A DNA stretch of 64,000 nt from Capitella teleta. Lineage: Eukaryota > Annelida > Polychaeta > Capitellidae. A model generated the notes under the pieces. It did not search any database. It had not been told where the DNA came from and saw only the letters and a list, made by a program, of their open reading frames with translations. A program made the position numbers and the translations under genes. Shown piece after piece: positions 11,449 to 21,242 of the stretch (positions are counted from its first letter, which is position 1; each line of letters opens with the position of its first letter). The stretch lies in assembly GCA_000328365.1 (NCBI GenBank), contig KB306104.1, positions 248,229 through 312,228 of the forward strand, given 5' to 3'.

Positions 11449-12288
11449 ATGTACGGAAGGGATAATTATCATGCGTCTATGTTGAGGCAGGAAGGTGCGC
11501 GTGATCTGGAGAAAAGGGAGGAAAGGGAAAGGATGTACGGAAGGGATAATTATCATGCGTCTATGTTGAGGCAGGAAGGTGCGCGTGATCTGGAGGAAAG
11601 GGAGGAAAGGGAAAGGATGTACGAAAAGGAGACATATCACGCGTCTATGTTGAGGCAGGAAGGTGCGCGTGATCTGGAGAAAAGGGAGGAAAGGGAAAGG
11701 ATGTACGGAAGGGATAATTATCATGCGTCTATGTTGAGGCAGGAAGGTGCGCGTGATCTGGAGGAAAGGGAGGAAAGGGAAAGGATGTACGAAAAGGAGA
11801 CATATCACGCGTCTATGTTGAGGCAGGAAGGTGCGCGTGATCTGGAGGAAAGGGAGGAAAGGGAAAGGATGTACGAAAAAGAGACATATCATGCGTCTAT
11901 GTGGAGGCAGGAAAGTGCGCGTGATCTGGAGAAAAGGGAGGAAAGGGAAAGGATGTACGGAAGGGATAATTATCATGCGTCTATGTTGAGGCAGGAAGGT
12001 GCGCGTGATCTGGAGGAAAGGGAGGAAAGGGAAAGGATGTACGAAAAGGAGACATATCACGCGTCTATGTTGAGGCAGGAAGGTGCGCGTGATCTGGAGG
12101 AAAGGGAGGAAAGGGAAAGGATGTACGAAAAGGAGACATATCATGCGTCTATGTTGAGGCAGGAAAGTGCGCGTGATCTGGAGAAAAGGGAGGAAAGGGA
12201 AAGGATGTACGAATGGGAGAAATATCACGCGTCTATGTTGAGGCAGAAAGTTGAGTGTGATCTGGAGGAGGTGGAAATGAAGGGCAAT
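11449..12288 (+). repeat. 84 bp coding tandem repeat, about 10 units
   Basis: Ten in-frame 84 bp units, most of them nearly identical. Two main variants alternate, YGRDNY and YEKETY after the initial Met, and also KREERER and EREERER. The pattern suggests unequal exchange of higher-order blocks. Confidence 0.95.
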
Positions 12289-13656
12289 GGATGGAAGAAT
12301 GACACTTCTTATTTGAGGTTTAAGGAGAGGCTGAAGCGAGACATGGACTTGAGGGAATTTTGTATGAACCAAACTATACCATCAATCGCACGTACTGTAA
12401 AGGAGGAGGTTAATCATTTGGGGTCTGAAGACGTGGATGTTGATCAGGATCCGATGCGACGCGAATTCGGGATCGGAGAATTCAATTCGGGTCATCTGCA
12501 AGAGGACAGCAGATGTCGAGACAAACAGTGCGCTGCTACGGTCCATGAGGATACAGCTCATGACGAACTTGCGGCTGATGGAGAGATTGCTTCCGTGAAC
12601 AGCATCACTGATGGGGATGAGGCTGAACACCAGGTCGCAGCCACGGTCCTGCAGGATCAGGGTGATGCTCAGGATGGTGGTGTCCTACTGCCTGTTACCT
12701 CGTCACTAACATCGTCGTCGTCAATGCTTAGAGCGTCAGGTGAGAACGTCATCGGGCTTGACTTGCTTAAGGAGGAGGCTGTGAGAAAACTTCAAGAAGA
12801 ACTGGCGACTGTTCGGGCTGAAAGAGATGAACTTCAGCAACGGCTCACTAGCTTTGAGAGAAATGAGGAGAAACGACTGTTAAGGGCTCGGGAAATTCGC
12901 CAAAGGCTTCGAGACAAGAAGAAGGAGTCGTCAAAAAGAACAAAAACAGCTGCAGTGGGAAAGGTTGAACAGCCGAGGCAGCAGAAAGTGAACGAATCGG
13001 CACAGTCGCGGGCGATGGGAGAGGTGACGAAGAAAGTCATCTCGTCCAAAGTTACCGGAGCAGTAAAGTGGTTTAACGTGAGGAGGGGATATGGTTTTAT
13101 TAATAGGGATGACACGCAAGAAGATGTGTTTGTCCATCATACAGCCATTGTGAAGAACAACCCTCACAAGTACTTACGCAGCGTTGGTGATGGTGAGAAA
13201 GAGGAGTTTGATGTAGTGAAGGCCGAAAAGGGCAACCAAGCAGCAAATGTCACTGGGCCAGAAGGAGAATCAGTTCAGGGCAGCAAGTATGCAGCTGATC
13301 GTCGCCACTTCCGTCCACGGCTCCATGGTCCAGGGCAAGGCGTGCCAATGTGTGGAACCCCCAGAGACAGAGGAATGACCCGTAGTGGAGGGGATTGGTC
13401 CCCGGTGCCTGAGAAAGGAGGCATGGTTGATCTTGCAAATTGTAGACGACCCTGTTGGAAGCGTCAGTTCAATGGCCCTACAATGCGTGACAGAGATTCC
13501 TGCAATGGTGGATCTGGGGGCCTGAGAGGACCTCTTATACATCAAGTTCAAGGACAGGATAATGGCCAAATGCAGCATCAACAGCAAGGAGGCCATTACT
13601 TCCCTAGCTCCTTCCGTGATGAGCGTGGTGTCCGCATGAGTGGATATTTTCCTTAA
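11449..13656 (+). CDS. Element-borne ORF: tandem repeat, coiled coil and Y-box cold-shock domain
   Basis: Open frame of 735 codons inside the nested LTR element. Residues 1-280 are ten units of 28 residues (84 bp) of the form [20 protein letters not shown] then EEREERER; the tenth is diverged. About 440-505 form a Leu/Glu/Arg coiled coil ([20 protein letters not shown]). Residues 534-620 are a cold-shock domain of the metazoan Y-box type, with [14 protein letters not shown] (RNP1), EDVFVHH (RNP2), [18 protein letters not shown] and [12 protein letters not shown]-box proteins bind mRNA and single-stranded nucleic acid. The Gly/Arg/Gln-rich tail (620-735) lacks the alternating basic/acidic islands of vertebrate YBX1. 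Lack of introns suggests capture from an mRNA. Whether it is translated is unknown. Confidence 0.8.
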   Translation: MYGRDNYHASMLRQEGARDLEKREERERMYGRDNYHASMLRQEGARDLEEREERERMYEKETYHASMLRQEGARDLEKREERERMYGRDNYHASMLRQEGARDLEEREERERMYEKETYHASMLRQEGARDLEEREERERMYEKETYHASMWRQESARDLEKREERERMYGRDNYHASMLRQEGARDLEEREERERMYEKETYHASMLRQEGARDLEEREERERMYEKETYHASMLRQESARDLEKREERERMYEWEKYHASMLRQKVECDLEEVEMKGNGWKNDTSYLRFKERLKRDMDLREFCMNQTIPSIARTVKEEVNHLGSEDVDVDQDPMRREFGIGEFNSGHLQEDSRCRDKQCAATVHEDTAHDELAADGEIASVNSITDGDEAEHQVAATVLQDQGDAQDGGVLLPVTSSLTSSSSMLRASGENVIGLDLLKEEAVRKLQEELATVRAERDELQQRLTSFERNEEKRLLRAREIRQRLRDKKKESSKRTKTAAVGKVEQPRQQKVNESAQSRAMGEVTKKVISSKVTGAVKWFNVRRGYGFINRDDTQEDVFVHHTAIVKNNPHKYLRSVGDGEKEEFDVVKAEKGNQAANVTGPEGESVQGSKYAADRRHFRPRLHGPGQGVPMCGTPRDRGMTRSGGDWSPVPEKGGMVDLANCRRPCWKRQFNGPTMRDRDSCNGGSGGLRGPLIHQVQGQDNGQMQHQQQGGHYFPSSFRDERGVRMSGYFP
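13048..13312 (+). other. Cold-shock domain coding segment (Y-box family)
   Basis: Nucleic-acid binding beta-barrel with both RNP motifs. The aromatic residues expected to stack on bases (W and F of KWFNV, Y and F of GYGF, F and H of VFVHH) are all present. Confidence 0.9.
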
Positions 13657-14329
13657 AATCCAGCACTAAAGAGATTCAGCTCACGATCTCCAGATTCAAG
13701 AACCAGAGATCCATCACCCATGGTTGTTTAAACTAATTCGGGTCGCGTCGGTTGGCCTGGACGCGACCATAGATGATACTGATTGGCCACCGCCATCCCA
13801 TTCTCAAGGTTCTTTTGACTGTGCCAGGGGGGTCAGCTCTTTCGGCTGGTCCACCTGGTGCCTATTCGGCTATTAGTACCTGTGGTGATCCCCAGGGTGT
13901 GTCAGGCGGGTTGGCTACTTTGGCCGGTCTACCTGGCACCTCCAGGAGTCCTTTTTGTGACTCTGGATCCTCTAATGGGTCGGGTGGGTCGGCTTCTTCG
14001 GCCAGTCTACCTGATCCTGAGAGGATGCCGTCAAGTTCTACACTCTCCAGCAGGGCAGGAGTCCTCTAGTTATTGTTCTTCCAGTGTGTCAGGTGGGTCG
14101 ACTCCTCGGACTTAATCCATGCAGATCAGGAGAATGGTGAGCCGGTCGAGCATCTTGTTGAACCATAGGCCAAGTTGAAGCCAGTGAAGACCAAGAATTG
14201 GTATGCCAGCCAGCTGCAGAGAAACCTGCTGCTGCAGAAAAAGAGATACCTTTGTGCGGAGAAACACGTAGTTGACGTGAAGGCAGCTGCAAGTGTTGAG
14301 TAAGACCCATGGCACTTACAGTGCATTGT
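13657..14329 (+). other. Downstream interior of nested LTR element, imperfect repeats
   Basis: Contains three to four imperfect units of about 80-110 bp sharing a GTGTCAGG(T/C)GGGT and TC(T/C)TCGGCC-like core (13820-14115). No recognisable protein. Confidence 0.45.
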
Positions 14330-14760
14330 GAAGAGTAGAACAAGCATCGGTTCTCCAATTTAGGTAACGTCTGCTTTTGGAGGTCAGCATCTAAGAAACG
14401 TTTGAAATGCCCTGCATTTGCGAGCGAATCTGCGTCAATTTGTTACACTGTGTGTTGACATCTTTCTCAATGACATGCATTCTCATCATCATTTCATCCT
14501 CCTCAATATCAAACCGTTTGCCGATCACCATGCATGCGTGATCTTGCTTCCATTTTGTAATCCAAGTGAAGAAACTTCTTTTGTTTGATCCGACTTTCCC
14601 TTGTGAATAAGTTTCTGTCCTTTGACTGGGACTTGGGTGAGACGCTCAACTTCTTGTGCCAAGTTTTGCACCAGGAGAGTATCTCCGATGCTTCCGCTGA
14701 GAGCACTCAGATTAATGGGAGTATTTCTTTCCTCTCGGTTCTCCAATTCCCATAGTTAAA
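14330..14760 (-). pseudogene. Antisense processed copy of a BAG1-like co-chaperone inside the LTR element
   Basis: The minus strand encodes blocks matching BAG1. The ubiquitin-like part has LLVQNLAQEVERLTQVPVKG, QKLIHKGKS and VSSLGLQNGSKI; after VIGKRF comes a helical part (VEKD-like helix, QCNKLTQIRSQMQGIS, then LDADLQKQTLPKLE), corresponding to the linker and start of the BAG domain (family: GFL-x2-DLQ-x5-KL). BAG1 is an Hsp70 nucleotide-exchange factor. The copy lacks introns, is in the opposite orientation to the element and is broken, so it is a captured or inserted processed remnant and not a working gene. Confidence 0.6.
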
Positions 14761-15121
14761 TGTATCGATCAGTTCACCGGGATGACCGGCAGGGGCAGTC
14801 ATTGCGGTAGCTTTTATTTTAATTAAGTTGCGTGTTGTGACGATCAGGAAAGATTGCACAATTCTAGTTAAGTCATTCATAAGGCGTTTTGTTCTGACTC
14901 CTGAGTGCAATCGTCTCTCGTCTGGTAGTCCACCAGGACATCCGCGAGAGGCGGTCGCTGCTCGTTTAGTTAAGCCATTCACTTAACTCTCTTTTAGCGG
15001 GTATAACCACATTGCAGGCCCGCGTAACACCTAACCTCAATGTGATGATCGCCTTTTCCCCCAATTAGCCATCCATGACGTCCCGTGGACCCAGGACCCA
15101 GTTCTTTATGAGTGGGTAGAA

Positions 15122-15317
15122 TGTTGTCTGGAGTGATCACGTGATCATTGACCCCCGTCGCCTTGACCCTGCTGGTGCTCCGAGCTGAGGTCACGACCCC
15201 CTGCCTCGGCACTTAGTTGTGAAGAACCCGTTACGGCGAACACGTGTGTCTCCGATGCCGCCGAGCCGCTAAGCCAAGTACGTATCTGTTTGACGTGTAA
15301 TTACCATCCTGACTACA
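15122..15317 (+). repeat. Right LTR of the nested element
   Basis: 196 bp, near-identical to 10522-10716, followed by the second TCAC of the target duplication. Confidence 0.88.
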
Positions 15318-15943
15318 TCACTATGATAAATCTGCAAAGGACCTCCCACCACTGTCACCTGGTCAAGCAGTCAGGATGCAAACTCCTACTGGCTACGACA
15401 AACCTGCTGTGGTCAAGCAAGCGCATGCTGCTCCTCGCTCCTACATAGTATCCGCAAATGGTCACGAATACAGAAGAAATTGTCGTCACTTACTCGCAAC
15501 TTCAGACTCTACTTCTGTCGCTGACTCATCAGATGGTCTACCACTCTCGCGTTCTCCATCTCCACCTCCACTCGCTAACACTTCGACCGACACTCCTCTC
15601 GCCCCTACAGACCCTCCTCGCACAGTGCCTTCTCCAGCCACTGCCACCATCACTCGCAGTGGTAGGGTTTCCAAACCCAACCCCATGTACAATGATTATG
15701 TGTGTTCGCTTCGCAAGTGATAGCTTGCAAAATCATTGATGAACCTCCTGATGTTTGTGTGTTATTTTCAGTTTCATTAGTGTTAATTACTCTCCAAGAA
15801 AAGGAAGATGTGGACTGCTTTCATAACGCATCCTAATTAGTGTGCATGATCATAACATTTGTTATTGGTCCTTGACCTGACCCGGAAGTAATAAAAGTAT
15901 TTTCAGTTGTGAAAACCTGTCTCACGTGTTTCAATAATCCACA
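15318..15943 (+). mobile_element. Ty3/Gypsy-type fossil, Pol C-terminal part and 3' LTR (right of nested insertion)
   Basis: The translation has LPPLSPGQAVRMQTP, PRSYIVSANGHEYRRN and RHLL, the tail that follows the integrase core in many Ty3/Gypsy elements, then a Pro/Ser/Thr-rich end and an RSGRVSKPNP-type terminus. A purine-rich tract precedes a short 3' LTR. This is the right piece of the same old element as 10243-10521. Confidence 0.8.
15809..15943 (+). repeat. Short 3' LTR of the outer Gypsy-type element
   Basis: About 135 bp with matching ends TGTGGA and TCCACA, preceded by the purine tract AAGAAAAGGAAGA and containing AATAAA at 15890-15895. The 5' LTR is not in the window. Confidence 0.65.
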
Positions 15944-15946
15944 GAG

Positions 15947-18900
15947 ATGATCCAAAAAATTATAATGATGATGATGAATAACAAAATAACGCAAAACTTA
16001 AAAGTTTGTACATATAATATAGCAGGGTTCAATAGATGTAACTGGCTCCATGTGTTCAGCAATTATGTGATAATAATGATTTTGTTTTCCTTCAGGAGCT
16101 ATGGTTGCACAGCTCAGAAGGACACCACACCACTGAAAGCTTAAGTAATGTTTCCATGCACTTTGTTTCGGGTATGCCAGATGATGAGATACACGTCGGT
16201 ACGCCATATGGCGGCTGCTGTATCCTCTGGAATTCCAAATTAAAATGTAAAGTATCTCCGTTACCATGTTGCAACAGTAGAGTTTGTGCGATCAAAATCG
16301 ATCTAAGTGATGGCCCTCTGCTGTTGATTAATGCTTACATGCCATGTGATACACAGGTTGCTTATCACGACAACCAATTAGTGTTTGAAGAAGTCCTGAA
16401 TGATGTCGCCGATTTAATTCAGATCAGCAACATCGACAGAATCGTGTTCGGTGGCGATTTAAACACTGCATTGTCTCGGCGTGCTTCAACGCACACTCGT
16501 TCTCTTAATCAGTTTGTTACTAATGAGAGTTTATCTTTTCTCGGTGCTCTTTCATGCTATGAAGTTGACTACACTCACGAGAGTGATGCGCATGGGACGA
16601 GATCAACACTGGACCACTTCATTGTATCCAGTCAGTTGGTATGTAGCGTCAATCGCGTTCAGTGCGATCATAACGCACTCAGCTCATCTGATCATACAGC
16701 ACTTTTACTATCTCTCTCTATTAGCATGCCGTCCATTAATTAGCAATGGGCAATCAGTCCCTCGGAGAGGTCCAGTGCCTCTCTGGCCGAAGGCCACTGA
16801 TGCTCACATAGCAAACTATCGCAATTCTCTTAGCGAATCCACTGAGGATCTTACACCACCTTACGAAGCACTTCGATGTGATTCTCCCCAATGTACTGCT
16901 CATACGGAGACCATATTGTCTTACTATAATGCGCTAATCAGTCTTTGTCTTTCTTCTGGTCGCAGGTCTATTCCGCACTCTTCCGTGTCCCGGTCAGGTA
17001 GCAGACGATCAGTCCCTTTCTGGTCGACGCATGTAAGACCCCTGAAAAATAACGCACTCTTCTGGCACGCTATCTGGAAGTCATGTGACTCTCCCGCCAC
17101 TGGTGCTGTGGCCAATATCCGACGCTCTACGCGTGCAAAATATCATCGTGCAATTAGATACTTCAAACAAAATGACCAGCTCGCTCGTTTCACTCGCATG
17201 GGTGAATATTTTGTAAATCAGGGGCGTGATGATTTTTGGACTGAAGTGCAGAAAATGCGTGGCAATAATAGTGCCACTCCAACTATTGTTGATGATTGCC
17301 TGTCTGAAGATGATATTGCTCTTTGTTTTCGCGAGAAGTACAACACCCTGTACAACAGTGTTGGTTATGTGCCAGAAGAAATGGCCCATTTGAGACAGGA
17401 AATCGAAGCCAATGCATGTCGTCATGAGGGAGAGATGTGCCGCTTTCATGTGCTCAGTATCCGAGATGTTACCACTGCTGTGAGTAACCTTAAGCGGGGC
17501 AAGAAGCATGATGGTCACTTGGGGGATTACTCTGATCATCTCCGTTTTGCTCCTATCCGTTTTCTTTGCTGTTTATCTCTGACTCTCAACAGTTTGCTCG
17601 TGCATGGTCTTGTTCCAGATGAAATGGCTCTATCTACCGTTTCTCCGATTCCGAAGAACAAGCGCAAAAGTTTGAATGACTGATAACTACCGGGCTATTG
17701 CCTTAAGCAGCATAATCGGTAAGATGCTCGACAGGGTTCTGATCGAGAAATGTTCTGCTCTGACTGATACATCTGATCTCCAGTTTGGTTTCAAGGCACG
17801 TCATTCTACCAACCAATGTTCGTTTGTTGCCAGGGAGATAATTGAATATTATCACAGCCGTGATTCTGATGTCTATATTACTTTACTTGATGCCTCTAAG
17901 GCCTTCGACAGAGTTGAATACACGGCACTGTTTCGCATTCTGATTTCAAAAAGTGTCTGTCCGATTGTGGCCAGATTTCTGCTGAACTTGTACACGCAGC
18001 AGCAGATACGGGTGCGTTGGGGTGCATCGCACACTGCATTCGGATGTTGGATTGGTTTCCAGTACTGTGGCGCTCTTGCCTACGCTGATGATGTCGTACT
18101 AATTGCACCCACTCTCAGAGCAGCGAAGGAGCAATTGAAGGTATGTGCTCAGTACGCACAGACATACCAGGTATCTTTCAATGCAACAAAAAGTAAATTG
18201 ATTCCTCTATGCCGTAACGATCCTCTCACCTCTACAGCATTCAGTGTGAGCCTGATGGATGAGCCAATCGAATGTGCTGCACAGGATAAACACCTGGGGA
18301 ATGTTATTGGGTTTTTCAGTGAGGAAGAGGTTATTGATAATGTCATCAAGGACTTTAACAAAAGGGTCGGGATGATTCGGTCCCACTTTCAGTGGCTTGC
18401 TCCCGATTGTGCGTATCATCTGTTCAAATCATTCTGTATGCCTCTGTATGGGTCAGTTCTTTGGAACTTTTCACACCGGTCAGTAAATCGGTTTTACACT
18501 GCATGGCGTAAAGCTATTCGATGCATACTGCATCTGCATCCGCGCTCTCACTCATGTTTTCTCGCTCTAGTCTGCAATGATGTTGATGTTGAAATTCAGC
18601 TACTGTGCCGCAACGTCAGGTTCCTTCGGTCTTTGGAAAGAAGCAATAACCGTGTTGTGCGGTGCTGCTTTCAGTTGGTTCAGAACGGCAATCGCTCTAC
18701 TGTTAGCCGCTCGTTCTCTAAGCTGTGTGACGTCACTCAGAAATCCCGTCATCATATTGTGGAAAGTGTTTGTCATCCAACTGCTCTGTTCGAAATCAGC
18801 AACGATCACGAAGAAATAGCTGGCTTAATCAGGGATCTCCTTGCTCTGAGAGCTGAATTAAAGCTGGATCGGAACCTAAATGCTCATGATATTGAATTCC

Positions 18901-19080
18901 TGCGAGATATTGAATTCTCTATACAAGAGCTATGTACCGCCTGAAACTGTGCTTCAACTCATTGATACTTTTTTCCCTCTCATTCATTATATTCTTTCTG
19001 TTCTTTTTTGCACCCCGGTTTGTTCAGATTGACCCTAGAATTTTTTTTTTTTTTCCACTGAATTATTATTATTATTATTT
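15947..19080 (+). mobile_element. Near full-length but broken LINE with AP endonuclease and reverse transcriptase
   Basis: ORF2-like coding region spread over several frames. The endonuclease begins near 15993 (KVCTYNIAGF) and shows GTPYGGCCILWN, FGGDLNTAL, STLDHFIVS and SSDHTALLL. Connector sequence runs to about 17680 in another frame. The reverse transcriptase (17676-18944) has DNYRAIALSSIIGKMLDRVL, LDASKAFDRV and ALAYADDVVLIAP. The usual G-x2-QG-x3-SPxLF block between SHTAFG and CWIGFQYCG is missing, an in-frame loss of about 30 codons in the palm. At least three frame changes separate the parts. The element abuts the Gypsy 3' LTR and ends in an (ATT)n tail at 19061-19080. A CR1/L2/Jockey-like clade is likely. 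Confidence 0.85.
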
Positions 19081-19117
19081 TCACTAAAATCACATTGATG
19101 TTCAATGAAGAACGAAT

Positions 19118-19160
19118 AAACATATATATACATATATATACATACATATATATACATATA

Positions 19161-19192
<32 letters not shown>
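19118..19192. repeat. TA/CATA dinucleotide microsatellite
   Basis: Alternating purine-pyrimidine TA-rich tract just after the LINE tail. Confidence 0.95.
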
Positions 19193-19585
19193 GGCTTCGT
19201 TTCTAAGAAACAAAATGGCGTTCAAATCTCACTTTGCGCTACTCTCTCTTTATATAGGATACTACGCTGATAATTGTGCAACCATGGCAACGCACAGGAA
19301 GGAGTTGAATTCAAAATAGTATCCTAATTTTCACACTTTTGCGTGGATTATATGTGTCACAAGAGACCCTAAAGCGCAGGTTTGTGCATCATGTGAACCT
19401 GCTTCCAAAAAGGAACCCATTGACACCAAATTTGCCCAGATAAGAGACATTGAGTGAATCAGCAGCACCTTTCGGTTGCGCTGACCAATGACTCCGTCGT
19501 TTACCGTGATTTACACCTTCATCGGGAATGCGGAGCTTCTTGTAAACTGGATTACTTATGTATTTTCTATCAATGGCTACCCAAC
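19193..19585. other. Intergenic, nothing recognised
   Basis: No convincing gene or repeat structure. Confidence 0.35.
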
Positions 19586-19815
19586 ATTCGCCCATCAAGC
19601 ACCCATCCTTTTGAACCGATTACCTTCCAACCTACAGTACCAGCAATCGCTTGATGCTTTTAAAACCCAACTTAAGACTTACTATTTTAACATTGTATTT
19701 TCTAGTATTTAATGATTTTCCTTTTTACCTCTGTTTGTACAGCGCATTTGAATGTTCTTTGATATTGCTGAAAATGCGTTTTAAATGTAATAAATGAAAT
19801 GAAATGAAATGATGT
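19586..19815 (+). mobile_element. 3' terminal fragment of an L2/CR1-like LINE
   Basis: Encodes LQYQQSLDAFKTQLKTYYF, the last residues of many LINE ORF2 proteins (LP-x3-SL-x-FK-x2-LKT-x-LF). A 3' UTR with CAGCGCATTTGAATG and a GAAAT-repeat tail (about 19794-19812) follow. Confidence 0.7.
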
Positions 19816-20144
19816 ATTGCCAAATTGATGAGTCAGTTGCTATGGCAACCATTAGGGGAGCAAACAGGAAACGAAGTGAAAACGGCTGCATGAAAACAAG
19901 ATCCATGTAATAAAAGACAAGGTCACAAAGTCAACGCGTATTGTCCGCGAGAGGTAAATCATTTTTGTTGTCGCTAATAACAGCTACTCCTGTTTTTCGA
20001 CTGGGATACTCTGTTAACTTACATAACATCCTTATTCATATGTTGTAGATTGAAAACAAAAAACCGACACATATTCCATCAAAGTCTTCAAGACTGATTG
20101 AACAGAATTCTTCCAACGAAAGTCCTAATTCTCCTCAATTTTAG
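19816..20144. other. Presumed upstream intron or 5' flank of the unrecognised gene
   Basis: No firm exon. A GAGAGGTAAAT donor-like site near 19954 ends a phase-2 open stretch that would fit the exon at 20145, but it has no start codon in frame. Confidence 0.25.
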
Positions 20145-20295
20145 AAGTCTTGCTTCTTCTGAGCGCTCTCACAACGCCGTCATCATGATTTGTATGCTTA
20201 TACCCGAGGATCGTAATGATCTCTTCCTGATCGGCATGTATTGCTACGGTTTATGGAGAGATGTTTTATGTCCGATCTGCAAATTTTTGTATCTC
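20145..20295 (+). CDS. Unrecognised gene, hydrophobic Cys-containing exon
   Basis: Flanked by an acceptor (TCTCCTCAATTTTAG) and a donor (CTC/GTGAGT). It encodes a peptide with GMYCYGLWRDVLCPICKFLY, rich in aromatic and Cys residues. If the acceptor is not used, translation could begin at the ATG at 20184. It ends in phase 0 and is followed by a 57 bp intron and a phase-0 exon. I do not recognise the protein. A gene model with the exons at 20353, 25586 and 26529 is inferred from phases and signals only. Confidence 0.4.
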
Positions 20296-20352
20296 GTGAG
20301 TATCCATATCGACGCACTGTGACGCCATCATACTGACCAATGTCCATTTCAG

Positions 20353-20517
20353 TTGCTTAGAATTGCAGTGAAATTGATCCGAATTGCAAAATCATGTCTC
20401 GATATCTTCTATGCAACTTACCAAGAAACTATCGATATCATCTGTCTGCCATGCAAAATTCTCTGTGAGGCAATCCGCTGGTTGTTGAGAAATTTGTTCA
20501 ACATCATTCGATATTTG
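20353..20517 (+). CDS. Unrecognised gene, amphipathic Cys-rich exon
   Basis: 165 bp, phase 0 to 0, between TGTCCATTTCAG and GTGAGT. The 55 residues alternate cationic and hydrophobic (LLRIAVKLIRIAKSCLDIFY, IICLPCKILCEAIRWLLRNL), compatible with membrane-embedded amphipathic helices bearing palmitoylatable cysteines. The signals and clean phase support a real exon, but no homologue is recognised. Confidence 0.45.
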
Positions 20518-20559
20518 GTGAGTCAACAGCCGATTCTCTATCCGTAGACCGATAACATA

Positions 20560-21242
20560 CAGAGTGGGCCCAAAGTAGTCTATGTACTCCATGCTAAAAA
20601 GAAAAAACTCTAAAATTTTCTAAAATGTATCAATTATTCAAAAAATAACTACCTGGCGTGGATTGACTATATGTTATTCTGCGCCCATTTATGCCAAAAA
20701 ATCAAGTAAAAAGTCAATTTTAAATGAGGGAGGAACATTTAAATACGAGTGGTGGGTGATCGCGAAGAGAACAATATTAGATGAGCCCAGGAACGAGCAT
20801 TAAGGAATGTCATCTCTTGTATGCCGCTTCAATACAAACTTTTTGCTTTGTTTTGATTTTAGGAGATAAACACCAGTGCTACTGTCGCAACAATAGCACC
20901 CTTAAACAAAACCATAGTACGAGAGCCTTAATTATGCGTTTAATGAAGCTTATCCATGGTTCGGGGCCCTGTTTGCCGCCAAAAGTGAATGTATCGCCGA
21001 ATGATGACTACGCTTTATTAATTGGGATAAAACGGCACAAATGTTGATAAACTTGGAATAGAAATGATAGGAATAGCAGCATGACATGTTATACTAATCA
21101 TACCAAGTATTTAGTTTTCTTATCTTTGTGTGGTTTTTACGAAGCGATCCGTTTTGTAACACTTTATCAGAAATGCGTAGCACCATTGAAAAGCATTGAG
21201 ATCTTTAACATGGAGTAGATAGACTACCTTTGGCCCACTATG
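20560..21242 (+). mobile_element. Complete hAT-like MITE
   Basis: 683 bp with inverted termini CAGAGTGGGCC and GGCCCACTATG; the similarity extends about 20 bp (AAAGTAGTCTA against TAGACTACCTT). The CA(G/T)AG start resembles hAT termini, but I find no 8 bp target duplication. No transposase. It lies in the 5 kb intron of the unrecognised gene. Copy 1 is at 1626-2590. Confidence 0.65.

Larger units (their letters stand above)
10522..15317 (+). mobile_element. Nested 4.8 kb LTR element carrying host-derived genes, no recognisable gag-pol
   Basis: Two direct repeats of 195 and 196 bp (10522-10716 and 15122-15317) start TGTTGTCTGG and end GACTACA and differ by about three substitutions and one indel, pointing to a rather young insertion. 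A 4 bp target duplication TCAC flanks the element (10518-10521 and 15318-15321). A tract starting TGGTGTCAGAAC just after the left LTR sits where a primer-binding site is expected, and a short purine-rich run precedes the right LTR. The interior shows no protease, reverse transcriptase or integrase. It holds a leader, the 735-codon cold-shock-domain ORF and an antisense BAG1-like copy, so it would depend on enzymes from another element. As an element it looks structurally whole. Confidence 0.85.

Noticed and set aside
11449-12288. CRISPR-like direct repeats
   Set aside because: Units are contiguous, 84 bp and coding, with no spacers, in animal DNA.
11431-12372. 313-codon minus frame with a Pro/Phe/Leu repeat
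   Set aside because: Antisense shadow of the 84 bp coding repeat. The plus frame continues into a real cold-shock domain.
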